Shown here in pieces: positions 40,050-51,730 of a DNA stretch of 64,000 nt. Source of the DNA: Glossina fuscipes (taxonomy: Eukaryota; Arthropoda; Insecta; Diptera; Glossinidae). Position numbers and translations under genes: made by a program. The first letter of the stretch is position 1. Each line of letters opens with the position of its first letter. Location: positions 4,342,896 through 4,406,895 of the forward strand of contig NW_023998415.1 in the NCBI RefSeq assembly GCF_014805625.2, written 5' to 3'. The notes beneath the pieces were generated by a model that searched no databases, was not told the origin of the DNA, and saw only the letters and a program-made list of their open reading frames with translations.

Positions 40050-40345
40050 ATCGGATATATGGAACATCAGGGAGGATTTCAGACAGATTCACCTTTTATT
40101 ATGCCGATTGATTCCGAATCAGTTTCTAAATCGACGTAAATCAACATACAGGCGGCAACTTTTAAGATATTTCGATGGAATTTAGTTCACACGCTTGTGT
40201 TTTGCCACCAGGATGAAAATGGATCGGATTGGACCACTTTTTCGATCATTTCTCATATAACGTCTTATTTTGAAAAGTCGACATACGCAGAACTGAAGGT
40301 TAGTGCCGTGTGTTTAATGATGGCTCGTGTCCCACCATAGTGTTA
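40050..40345 (-). repeat. INE-1-like repeat, inverted partial copy (family A)
   Basis: 'ttcaccttttattatgccga', 'gattccgaatcagtttctaa', 'caggcggcaacttttaagat' and 'ctcatataacgtcttatttt' fit the reversed family. Confidence 0.7.
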
Positions 40346-40569
40346 ACTTATTTATTTATTTAAAAATATTCCCTACAAATATAATATTCTCGGCCAACGT
40401 ATGAATTCAAAGATAATAATTACGACTATAATCATAAAGATATAATAATAAAACACCCCTTATAATAATAAACTTAAATTTAAATATTATCAGTAATGAT
40501 AAATGTTATCTGTGTATAGACGCAGAAAAGCAAAATGAAAAACATAAACGTACGGATTGAATACAAGTA

Positions 40570-41140
40570 TATGGGAATGAATAATATAAAAAGAGACAAG
40601 TTTGGTAATTAGTGTCGCTGCATGAAATTTGTAAAAATATTGCACGAATTCGTGGCCACGTCAAACAAATGATGTTTGTCATGGTAATATTCTTTGCCAA
40701 AGAGTTTTTTCCGATTTCGTGTAGGTGTTTGGGTATAGTTGACCGTATCGATCCAATTTTTCTCGACAATTCTTGTAAATTTAATTTTAGATCAGATTCC
40801 AGTAAAGATTTTTGGGATTTCATTAAGAAATTCAAATGGCCACCTACTTTGAGACCTGTCCGAGAGATCACAGTCACCACTAGCCCATGTAGACCGAATG
40901 TTTCTCTACAATTCTTGTATTCTCAATTTTGGATCAAATTCACTTGATCGCCCATTTCGAGGACGACTGTCAGAGCGGTCACAACCACTAGTAAGTAGCC
41001 CATGAGGACCCGAGGCTTCTCATAATATTTGTATACTTAATTTTTGATCAGATTCTAGTGAAGATTTTTGGGATTCCATTATCAAATTCAACTGGCTGCC
41101 CATTTCGGGGGCGATTGTTCGAGAAATCATAATCGTCATG
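40570..41140 (-). pseudogene. Mariner-type transposase relic with a triplicated linker segment
   Basis: On the minus strand a frame of 40880-40600 reads KSLLESDLKLNLQELSRKIG then STIPKHLHEIGK, matching the second helix-turn-helix of mariner transposases (…TTRELAEKLNVxxSTIxRHLKxIGK…). Just upstream the segment encoding the GRP-like linker and the following acidic region occurs three times in tandem (about 41130-41025, 41015-40905, 40900-40775), each with versions of 'tgtccgagagatca', 'ccatttcgaggac' and 'gatcagattcta'. The best linker reading is RPRNGQPVEFDN in the outermost unit. No catalytic domain was found, and stops interrupt the outer units. Confidence 0.55.
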
Positions 41141-41526
41141 AGACTCTCTGAACTGAGGCTTACACGTGTTGACCTTCAATACATTCTCATAACTTGCAAT
41201 GCAAACTTTCTTTGTTGTTATCATTTATGCGCGATTTCCGCATTCATTTTAATCTATGTCTATAGGAAGGAAGCATACGATCAGACTCCCAATCTATCTG
41301 CGGCGCATTTTAACATAGTTACGAAAGCTTTAAAGGCAGAAAATTGAATGAGGAGAGAGAATTCAATTGAAAAAAATTTATATTAAAATAAGAGAATGTA
41401 AAATTTCCAAACGTTTCGAGGGATAATGATGATTCTGTGTCGATTATAAAAGCAAACGATATTTACATTAAAATATGGTCGCGATGTTGATATCGAATTA
41501 AACTTGTTTTCTGAAATGTGACACTA

Positions 41527-41544
41527 TTTTTTTTTTTTTTTTTT
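41527..41544. repeat. Poly(T) tract
   Basis: A run of about 18 T just left of an INE-1-like copy. Confidence 0.85.
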
Positions 41545-41581
41545 AATTATGTGAAATAAGTACGTTTACGTTTGCCTTACA

Positions 41582-42545
41582 AAACAAGTAAGAACATTAT
41601 GGTCGGGCAAAATCCACCCTACACCCCAATTCGCCTTACAGAGCAGTTTTTCATCCCAAGGTGTACTTGTCTTACTAATAATTTTCTTAGTTTTCACTTT
41701 CTGACGTAATATAAGGTGGTATTTTTCATGGCAGCCCCTGCATATGTTGGGGTCTAAAAAATAGACCTTTCTGATCCAAATTCCATACCGTTAATTTTTG
41801 AGCTAAATTTTTAAATATTAAACATTAAATCTTTTGTGAAAAATCCAAGTCTAGTCTCTAGGGTCTGAGAGATAGAATCATGTCCTTCAAATTTGTTGCA
41901 CTAAATTTTGATGTCAACTTACTATAATAAAGAAATTTTCATCATAGAGCATTAGCAATTACGCTTTTTTGGCATATGAAGGTTTACGTGTCAAGAGAAT
42001 CCTTATATACGATGGTATTCACAAAATAGGCGTACATGATCCAAATTCGGTAAGGTTGATATCTTTATTAATTTACTATTATGTGCTAATTCTCGCCATG
42101 AAATATTGGAATTTCAAATTTTTTATGCGAGAAAGGGATCAAAAAATTGCCCTAGCTGAACCAAACCTTTTCATATTTATTTAGAATGTCGAAAAACTAT
42201 TGCTTAGCGAGTTTTGCAAAAGAAGCCGTTATATGGACAGTGATAGAAAAGATGATCCGATTTACATGTAGATTGAACTTAAGAATGCACAGTCATTAGC
42301 CCGATAAGCTTAGACCGATTAAGAAAGTGATTTTAAATCACTCTGCGATGCACTACTGGATTGATATCTAGGTTGAACTCAAGAGTACACGGACAGGCAT
42401 CAGCCGGGCAAGCTTAGATCGATTAAGAAAGTGATTTTGAATCACTATGATGATTATGAATCTTTCTCAGCTCTTTCGGGGTGCTGTATACATCCGCACA
42501 AATTTTGTACATCCTTGTACGACAAGTGATGTAGGGTACAAAATT
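41582..42545 (+). repeat. INE-1-like repeat (family A), near-complete copy with internal units
   Basis: It starts 'aaacaagtaagaacattatg' followed by a decayed hairpin (gtcgggcaaaatccacc). Tandem units lie around 41740-42130 ('gaatccttatatacgatgg', 'aaaataggcgtacatgatcc'). The segment 'gaactcaagagtacacggacaggcatcag' region occurs twice (about 42275 and 42385). It ends 'gtacgacaagtgatgtaggg'. Confidence 0.75.
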
Positions 42546-42752
42546 TACTTTAATACATTTAGCGAAAAGAAATAGAGAATAAAAGACAATAGACGGCTAA
42601 CACAATATGCGGATAAGAGAAATCTCGCTCTTCTTTTGCTGGTTATTACAAAATCGTAAGGTTATATATAGTTTGGGGATATTTTCGGTTATACCGAAAG
42701 CATTGCGTCAAGCTGATTGAGAATTTATTTTATTTAAATATACATATTTTTG

Positions 42753-42786
<34 letters not shown>

Positions 42787-43944
42787 CAAATATATATATA
42801 TATATATATACACATATATACATATATATCGAGCTTAGTTTGTTCTCTTCTATTCTGCATTTTCTTACGAAATTCTATGCAGGCGTATGAGATACATATC
42901 TATATATTCAAGCTTTGTGCTTTGCTCGCTCTCTTCTACCTACGCTGCAAATGGTTTTCATTCAGGAAAAAATAACCATTGTTTAACTGAAAAACTTTCA
43001 CGTGTAATAGAAACAAAAAAAAAAAAAAAAAAAAAAAAAGAAATAATATAATGGATGCAATGCGGTGCATTTATTGCTTGTTTTAGAGAACATTTGTAAC
43101 TCTGACTATTACGTTGTTAGGTGAATAGAATCGCAGTAGAAAAAAAAAGAAAATGAAAAATTTTAAAATACATTAATTACCTTAATTACATTGAAAAAAT
43201 TCAATTGCAAAAAAAAAAACAAATAAGCCGAGTGTTTTCAAGTCCTTCTATGAGAGAAAGAACAAATAAAAAAAACATTGACAACAAGCTTTAGTAAAAA
43301 GAAAAAAAAAAAAAAAAAAAATTAAATAACAATAAAAACAACATAATCATGATAAAAAAAAAAGGACGCGATATTTTACGATTTTAGATTAAAGAAATTT
43401 ATTTCGTAATAGTTGTAAACAATCGTACAAGTACCGGTTACCTTATGATGGTGGTAAGTGTTCTTTTTTGTTTTCTTTTACCATATATATGTGAGTAGCT
43501 GAAAGACGAAAAGACGCGAAGCATCAGCAAACGAACATTAATAAGAAAAATTCGTTTATAGAACGTATGAGAAGCGTAGATAGGACAAGGTAGAGTGGGG
43601 GAAGTTTTTCTTTTTTTTTTTCAAGTGAAAAGGATAGCACTGCAAAATTAGCGAAAGAAATGCATTTACTATCACGTATGTAAAACATGACTCAATAAGT
43701 CTTCGGTCTGACACATATATGAGAATACCCTTTGACGAATCCATATGATTCTTGAATAGTGTTAACCCGCTCAAGCGATTCATTGCAAAATTTCATCTTA
43801 CAGATTATAGTTGTTTTGGCGATCCTAGTTTTGCAGTTACCAACCATCATTGATTGAATGGCTGGTTGAGGCGACTCTTCTAACGGTTTTATTAATTGCA
43901 TTAAAAAATTTTTATTTACGGTTTGTTTTTATTAACGCATGAAA
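42546..43944. other. Low-complexity region without recognisable gene
   Basis: (TA)n-rich block at 42740-42830, poly(A) at 43015-43039 and 43303-43320. The two overlapping minus open stretches at 43556-43901 have no recognisable motif. Confidence 0.5.
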
Positions 43945-44720
43945 AGTGTGCATCAGATGATCAGAAAATTTTAACGTACCCGGTGATGCACGACAATAGG
44001 TATTCATAGCCATCGCTCTAATCGGAGTCGCTCTAAGTTTGTCCGTCTGTCCATCTGTTTGATGTCTGGGCATCTATTTTTGTTTTCATCTTATAGGTAA
44101 CAATCTGTGAGACTATTTGATAAAGTTAATGTGATTTGGGTCTAGGACGAACGACTTCTTCGACCACTATCCACATAACGACTTATTTATAACACAAAAT
44201 ACCCGCGAAGTTCTGAATTGCTAAGAAAAATATGGATTGGATTGGCTAATTTTTTTAACCTCCTCTCATATAACTGAAAATTAGTACATGCTAGTAATTT
44301 GACATAGAAACCAATCTGACTAACGTTGAACTATTTGCAACTATTATTAATACCCTATCACATAAAAGGATTCTCATGGGAAGTAAGTTTTTATATGGCG
44401 AAAATGTCCAATTTTTGTTATTTTATGATAAAAATTGGTTGATAAAAGTAATTTGATATAAAACACAACTGTATCAAATTTGGATCAAATAGGTGTATAT
44501 TTTGGGACACCACTGCCTATAAGGATTCTCATGAAAAAAATCTGCATATGTCAAAAAAGTCGAATTTTTAATATTTTATGTCGCTAATAAAAATTTAATA
44601 TAAATATTAGCTGAACTGAATTTAAACCACGTGTGTCCATATTTTAGACTCCATTAGATATAAGGTTCCTTATAAACGGGTAGTCCTTCTATGGCCGCAA
44701 AGTCTACTTGTTTTTTTTTA
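43945..44720 (-). repeat. INE-1-like repeat (family A), inverted copy with three internal units
   Basis: 'gtttgtccgtctgtccatct', 'taggacgaacgacttcttcg' and 'catataactgaaaattag' fit the reversed family. Three diverged internal units follow, aligned on 'aaggattctcatg'-like cores at about 44366, 44521 and 44661 (spacing 155 and 141 bp). Confidence 0.7.
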
Positions 44721-44934
44721 TTTAAATCGTTCTAGTCGAAGATTCAAGTGGAAAGAAAAATTAAAAGTAAAAAATTATATTTGGCTATGGTCGAACTTTT
44801 TGCACCCATCATTTTTTCCTTAAAAAAAAAACCAAAAAATTAAATTTCGACATTTGGTAATATTCAGTGGCGACTAACCATAGAGTAACATGAAAAAAAT
44901 GCATTTTTTTTTTTTTTGGGGGGTTTGTAAACTC

Positions 44935-45135
44935 AGCTTACGTTATACTGTTCCTATGTTCAACTTGTGTGCGCGAATTTGCAATGTCTCTGCCAAATTT
45001 AAAGCTTATAGTTTTATTTTTGCGGCCAGGATAGAAAGACATATTTAAATTGAATTTATGGTCTCACCGAAACCTCCTTCTGGTATTTATCTGTACACTC
45101 CTCGGGGGCGAGTGTGTAAAAACACAAATACAATG
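44935..45135 (+). repeat. INE-1-like repeat, family B fragment
   Basis: 'gtctctgccaaatttaaagc', 'atagttttatttttgcggcc' and 'aacctccttctggta' correspond to the copy at 60454-61200. Confidence 0.6.
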
Positions 45136-45454
45136 CACGACACAACAAGCCTGCTTCTTATGAACTTATTTCCATTTTCAATATATCGGACAATAATTCC
45201 CGGGATTTAATTAGAATGAGCATTAGTTGCGTTTTTACTCATCAAAGGAGTCTCCTTTAAGACCGATACAATCAGTCCAAAATTCTTTCGATATTTTAAT
45301 GCCTTTTTCATAGAACGTTTTGTCCCCAGATTCAAGATGCCGTCCCATTTCTACTATGACCTTATAGTTTCATCGATATATTTTTGTCCTGGACCCAAGT
45401 CTAAACAATACGATGAGTTAAACCGAATTTCGAACTTGAATTTATGCAATTTTG

Positions 45455-45695
45455 CCATTGCAGTCATCCAGCCAGTAGCCAAATAGATAAGAATGCAACG
45501 ACTGCAACGCCAATGCTCGCGGCTTCAAATCTCAAATACAGCAGAGTTTACTTTGGTCGTAGCCGTAGTAAGAGCTCGGTCGGTGAAGGCATAAATAACA
45601 TTTGTCGATTGGTCACATACGCACTAGGCTGCAGCCACCCCATTATCTTTTCCCCTTTCTTTACTTCGTTCTAACCGTCACCGTTATATCACACG
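45455..45695 (+). mobile_element. tRNA-derived SINE, copy 4
   Basis: The only plus-strand copy. B-box region GCGGCTTCAAATCTC (about 45520), then AGAGTTTACTTTGGTCGTAG, then GTCGATTGGTCACATACGCA, CTAGGCTGCAGCCACC, the pyrimidine block CCCCTTTCTTTACTTCGTTC and CACCGTTATATC. The apparent 76-codon open frame here is not a gene. Confidence 0.7.
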
Positions 45696-46294
45696 AAAAG
45701 AGGTGGTCCTCTGAGTAGTCGGTCATTTGAAGGCAGAAAAAAAGACAACCGAAAGTGATATGAAATTTGAGTAGGAATGGCTTGGGGACTTGTCCTTTCC
45801 AAAAATAATGTACAATTTCTTCTCGTTAGAGACGACATGTATGTATCGGTCCCGGGTTATAGTGATCGATATGCTAAATATTTATGAAGACAACCATTTC
45901 GTTATTTTTACTTTAGATTATGCGATAGTTGAAGTGAACAAAGACGAATTGCTAAACAATATAAAGAACAATGGGAAGCGATGATAGTATTAATAATTAT
46001 TATTATTGTTGTATTTGTTTCGTACTTTGCACTTATGCCGGCTAGTATGCGCATGCATGTGCTTATAAAACGGATTATGGAAGGAGTTGTTTTACAAAAT
46101 TTTCGACAATTTTTTTTGGCAAAAAAGTGCGTAAACTGTTTTTGAAAATTTTCCTTTCCTTTCTTTATTAATTCTTCATATTTATAAACTTTTGTGCATG
46201 AAAACTTATTTATATTTATCTTTTTTGTGTTTGCACAGAGACCGTAGTTTTTTTTTTCCTCTTATCTTTCCATAGGTTATATAGAATCTTTTTA

Positions 46295-46740
46295 AAAACA
46301 AGTAACAACATAACAGTCGATGAAGGCATATATTTATACTTCGCTCGTTGCAGTTCAGTCAAGTATGCCTTTACTTGTCATGGAAGTCCTCATAGTGGAG
46401 AGTATCAAAAATGTCAGCTCTTATGATCCAAATTTAGCAAACTTAATTTACTTTCCGAAAAGCTTAATATTTTTCAGTTTCCGTCATAGAAAACAAGAAG
46501 GACCTACTTTTCATGATAATCCTTATATATGAACGATCTGTCTTTAAGTTAAAGCGCGTCAGTGTGCCGAAATTTCTCAACACATCTTAAAAATTACGAT
46601 CTGTAGGTTGAATACGAAAACACTTGGACAGACATCAGAGTGACAGACGGACGGATAAGTTTAAAATCATTTTCTTCACGTCCGCACACACTTAATATAT
46701 CGCGTACCACGGCCGTGCTGTAGTGTACAATAACGCAGTG
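46295..46740 (+). repeat. INE-1-like repeat (family A), degenerate copy
   Basis: Starts 'aaacaagtaacaacataaca'. It contains 'aaattacgatctgtaggttg', 'cttggacagacatcagagtg' and ends near 'cgtaccacggccgtgctgta', a decayed right end. Confidence 0.6.
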
Positions 46741-47742
46741 CAATGAAAAGGACTTGTTGACGGTTGTAGCGCGATCCAACTCTTATCTATTACTTGTTTA
46801 AAGTGTACGAAGGATAAAATTTACTTAGTTCTACTTAGCTAGTTAGTCTATAAATTGAAATGTACAGCTTAGTCATGACATGCATACGCGACCGGGCATT
46901 TCTGTTTATATTAATCCGTCTGTCTATCTATACACCTGTCTCCACGTTAGAATCAAAAAGCTGTTAAGCTAAAGAATTCTTTAATTTTTATTTTTTTTTT
47001 TATTTTAATTTTTTTGTTTTTATAATACATACGTACATAATGCTTTGTTAGACTTAATACAATTCATTAACACCTTGCAAATGATTGCAAGTTTACTTCT
47101 ATAATGTAAATGTGTGTAAATGATGTAGATATTTATTTACGTAGTTTTTTTTTTTTTTCTTTCTGTACACTCATACATATCCAAAGGTAAGACTGTCTAA
47201 AAGGCCTTGCAAGGCCACTCTCAATATGCAGTTTTAATTTCATTTTAGGGGATATGTTAATTTTTTAAAAAATATGTAACGTAGATAAATTTGTACCAAA
47301 CAACTGACAACTATATTTGATCACGATGAATAATAGATGCAATGTTTTAGTGCTTACGCCATAAATCGTGGATCGATATATTTGAATTATATCAAGGGAT
47401 CGTCAGTTATGTTGGCTTAGATTATATATGATCTGTGGGTTTAGTTCAGATATATATCTGTATCATTACGTATTGGTTATATAATATGTATATATACATA
47501 TATATATATATATGTATGGATATGCATATGCATATTATGTTCCGAGACAAAGAAAATGGAATTAACAAACGAAAACGGCAGCTGACGATATATTCAGTAT
47601 GAGCAGAGTAGCCAAGGTTAGCCCGTAAAAAATTATTTAATTATCGAATTTTTGCTTTTTATTCCCTTACTCTTATGTTGTACACTAAGAATAACTAAAA
47701 TTGATGACAACGAAAGCTTACTCTTCACATTATGTTTCATAT

Positions 47743-47780
<38 letters not shown>

Positions 47781-49894
47781 TGAAGTTCACGGCTAGACAT
47801 GATAAAGACTTTAGGCGATCTTGGCGACCGATAAAAATATACACCGAAGGTCCTTTGTATCGGGTGCACCATTGGTTATTGAAATCAACATTGTGACCTT
47901 AAATTTTATCTGGAAATAGAATCATTATCTAATTTTTTTTTTTTTTTTTTTTTTTTTTGCACAAGCTATATTGTTTTCATAACATACTCGGGTAAATTAC
48001 ATTCCGTCACAAATGCGTGATTCTTTTCAAACAATTGATTACATGTATTGCTTATATAGGCTGCTGACCCTTCCATAGGATGCAATAACAAAACAATAAC
48101 CGGCATGCATAGGCAAGTATCGGGTATTATCACGTTCGCAGCATGCTTTATATAATTCATTTCTTGTTAAATTTACTATATATAATATAATATGACATCA
48201 TTGCTCACCAATCGCCTTTGCTCACATAGTTATATCTGTTTTCATTTGTAGTGCATGCCATATACGTGGTTATGAGTCATTAGTATTTAGCTTAGCGTTT
48301 ATTTTGTAGATTTTTTTTAAAATTTTTTTCTAGAATAACTGCATGGATCTTAAATGAAAAAGACCTCAGGAAAATGTTATTTTATTTAATTGCATTTTTA
48401 AATATATTTCGTTCCCCATTTTTCTCTATTATCAAAACGTAATAAGCTTTTCTTTCTTTTATGGTAAGTAATAAATTCCTTCTCACTTCTGAGTTAAACA
48501 AATTCGCAAAGGAAATTGTTTGAGTTTTATACGCGACTAGTGTGATGCCGTTCGCCAGATAGTAAGTTTAACGGGAAGTTCTGTCCATTTTTAAAATAAA
48601 AGAAAATTCGAACTTTCCCAGTTTGTTGAGTCGAATCAAGCCTTCCGGCTGGTGTCTGATGGTGTCAAAAAAATGGTTTTGCTTCAACAGGATTTTGACA
48701 GTATCGTCGTCGATCAACGGATGGTCGCCTACAACGCTTATGGCTTATAAGAAAGATCGAGATCACACTAAATGAAATATTTCGAAACAACTTAGGCATA
48801 TTCTCTCAGAAAATAATATTCTACATCCCGCTGTAGGCTCGCATTTCTTCCTTCTTGGAATTCGCTTAAAAAAGGTGGCTTAAAGTTAGCTTATCAATAG
48901 GCATGGGTACAAGATCACGTCTCACTTAATATATAATGACATGAAACTTGTCGTAAGAGGAACGGACCTAAATTCCCGGTAGACACAATATATCGGTAGC
49001 TAGCTTTTAGTATATGCATAGTGAAGTATATTGCCGTGGTTCTTCACGACTTTTTTGCTCAAAAGTTTAGCTAATATCGTTCCGCAACAGTCGTGTTTGT
49101 CTAACCGTGTTCAGCGCTCAAAAGACCGCTTGCTAATATTGTTTTAGCTCGGTTGAAAAGATAAAACGAAATAAAACAATGTCATGTTCCGATTGAAACT
49201 TACCTATAGTTGGATTAGCCTTATTTCGTTCTTCTTCCCTTCCGCAGTCAATTACGACAACACCGTTATTTTGCATATCGAACATCAGAAATTTTAATCG
49301 GGTCAGCAGTTTTATTTACATTGGTCTTGATCTTCTCCTTATTCTACTTACATCATTCGAGCTTCAGAAATAATTACAGAAATCTTTATAGCATCAGCAT
49401 ACATCCTCCTATTCGATAAGTCACCAGCTTTCCGTCTTAGATAAACACATAAATTCTCTTTGAATGGTTCAATTGAACAACGTCACTTACCTTCTCAGCT
49501 TGTTATCGGAAATTTTTCCACCAACCCGTTACAGCATTTCAATACTTTTCGAACTTCGTTCGATGTGGTTCCATGACCACTTTAAACCTTTTCAGTTTCT
49601 GATCAATAGCAGTTTTCAAATTCATCCATCTTATTGCTGGCTTTAACTTTAGTTTTCCTTAACCTGGCATGCTTTACTAAGCACATCCTCGCAGCTGATT
49701 ACAGTTTCATCGCGGATAGTGCTCTTGCGCTCGTAGTACTCAAACTAATTCCCAGCGAAATTACGCCCAATATTGTAACCGCCAGACAAAATAAACCAAA
49801 AATCTTACTGTGACCAGGGCACAATTCTTTTAATCGACAATTGACATAAAAATGTAAATTTTTAAAATATTTTTCGCGTTTTACCCTAACTAGG
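46741..49894. other. No recognisable gene; microsatellites and unassigned sequence
   Basis: Contains (TA)n near 47485-47515, a (GA)n tract at 47745-47777 and poly(T) at 47933-47958. The block 48590-49780 is less AT-rich with low-stop stretches on both strands (e.g. 49464-49646 plus). It may be an old transposon, but no domain is readable. Confidence 0.4.
47745..47777. repeat. (GA)n microsatellite
   Basis: 33 bp of alternating GA. Confidence 0.95.
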
Positions 49895-50510
49895 TAACTT
49901 TTTACACCCGTCGTCGGAAATTTATAGGGGTATATTCACTTTGTCAAAATACTTGGAATTCCCAGAAGGCAACCTCAGGGAATTCACTTAGCGTCAAATT
50001 CTAAAGTGTCAGCCCGTCGGCCCGTCAGTCTGTCTGTCTGCTTATCTGTGTAACGTTCATGGTAAACATGCTTCTGGTCGTAAAAATGCAGCCATCGGTC
50101 TCAAGTTTGCCACACATGTGGCTGTTGAAGTTGAGCTAAATCGGTCAAACGGCCCGTCCACAATACAAGATAACCTAGAATCCTCTCCATTTTCAAAAAA
50201 AAAAAAGAAATGTTTCTTTGCTTGTTACTTATAAGCCACAATAGATACACCGCTAAAGATTGGCATTTCTATAGTCCATGGGTAGTTCTGTAGCGTCCGT
50301 AAAAAAATGAAAATAACGGAACGTACCTACTGAATATTACGAAATATTGAAATTGCATTCAAATATTAAATTGAATTGAATTGCTTGTAGCACGCAAAAA
50401 ATAGCTTCAGAGACCATAAAAACCGTGCATATTATTGATCAGTATTAAGAGGTGATGGGTATAAAAGAACCGATCGCGGTCGAACATAACTCTCTTAGTT
50501 GCTTCTTTTT
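49895..50510 (-). repeat. INE-1-like repeat, family B copy
   Basis: Left side 'ggggtatattcactttgtc', then 'gtcagtctgtctgtctgctt', 'cgtaaaaatgcagccatcgg' and the end 'gggtataaaagaaccgatcg', with a decayed hairpin (ccgatcgcggtcga) and 'ttagttgctt', the decayed inverse of AAC(A)AGTAAG. Confidence 0.7.
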
Positions 50511-51534
50511 TTTGTTTTGGATTCAAAGCCACATTAGTTAGAGTGAGCAACACAGAGCCCCTTGCCGCGGAGGGATGGCTCCGGGGTTGCCACATTTAAA
50601 TATTCTTTTTTAATAATTAAATATTTAGCAGATGAATAAATTAATAACTTTTATTAAAAATTGTTGCACTATTTTCCAAAATATTCCCTATACAACTTTC
50701 CATACGTTAGAATCATATATCATAGCGCTATACCTTTTCGCTTGGAACACTTCTAACACATGGTTTTGAACGTATCAATTTAACGCCTACTGGCGAATAT
50801 ATATAATATTATGCTGGAGAATAATGATATTAGCGTTCGCTTTTCCGCCGAGTTACGTCAGTTTTTGATCGTAGGGTTTACTGTTGTTCACTTCGTGCGA
50901 TTAGCGTAACTCCTATTTCACTACGACTATGTGACCTGCTGCATAGAGGGACCATAGATATTTGTCTTTAACTGCTCTGACAGCATAATTCCACTTGATG
51001 TATAGAGCGGAATAAGAGGTGTTGGGACCGCGGTAGATACCTCCTTCTCATCCTCCTTACAAATGCTTTCACAAGGTGATAAAGAGGAATGAATGGGTAA
51101 TTGTCGGACCATTTCTTGGCTCAGAATGCCTACGCCTCATTACGGATAAGGTGCACTCTCCCGCCACTTTCAACTTTATGAATGAACTTTAACCGACGAA
51201 AATAAAGTGCCATTCAATGAATTCATTCATGACATACCGAAAGGGAAGTGCAAACATTAAACTGAGGAATAACACAATGAAAATGGAGAATAGCGGAAAC
51301 CTTACCACATACGAACGGCACAAAGCGACAAATAGCAAAAAAGCAAAAGAGTCAGCCAAAGCGTTTCGTAGTCATTCAGACCTAAACGTATAAAAACATA
51401 TAAGGAAAAAACATTTCCATAATGCCCATTGGACAAGCACTGCGGAGTTTGGATTAAATTCCGGCTACGGAGTTTTTTTTTTTTCTTATATGTTATGTAT
51501 TCTTTGGGCATATATACATTAAAATACTTTGCAA
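50511..51534. other. No recognisable gene
   Basis: A less AT-rich block at 50920-51200 has open frames on the minus strand (50927-51112 and an overlapping frame) without a motif I can name. Confidence 0.4.
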
Positions 51535-51730
51535 TTTTTTTATAGAAGTAAGGCACGGACATCGTATAATGTATAACATTCTGAATCGATCGACGTCCGT
51601 CTATCCGTCCACGTAATGTTTGTAGCAATCATTTTCTAGGTCGCAAAAATTTAATGTATCGACTTCAAGTTTAAAAACCCTTGCACGTTGGTACTGATGG
51701 GCTAAAACAAAGGACACGCCTACAGCATAA
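51535..51730 (-). repeat. INE-1-like repeat, family B fragment
   Basis: 'gacgtccgtctatccgtcca', 'gtatcgacttcaagttt' and 'gcacgttggtactgatggg' match the family B body. Confidence 0.55.

Noticed and set aside
45444..45674. 76-codon plus-strand open frame
   Set aside because: It coincides exactly with the SINE copy; other copies do not conserve the frame.
48590..49780. Possible retrotransposon remains
   Set aside because: Scattered low-stop segments but no reverse transcriptase, integrase or RNase H motif could be read.
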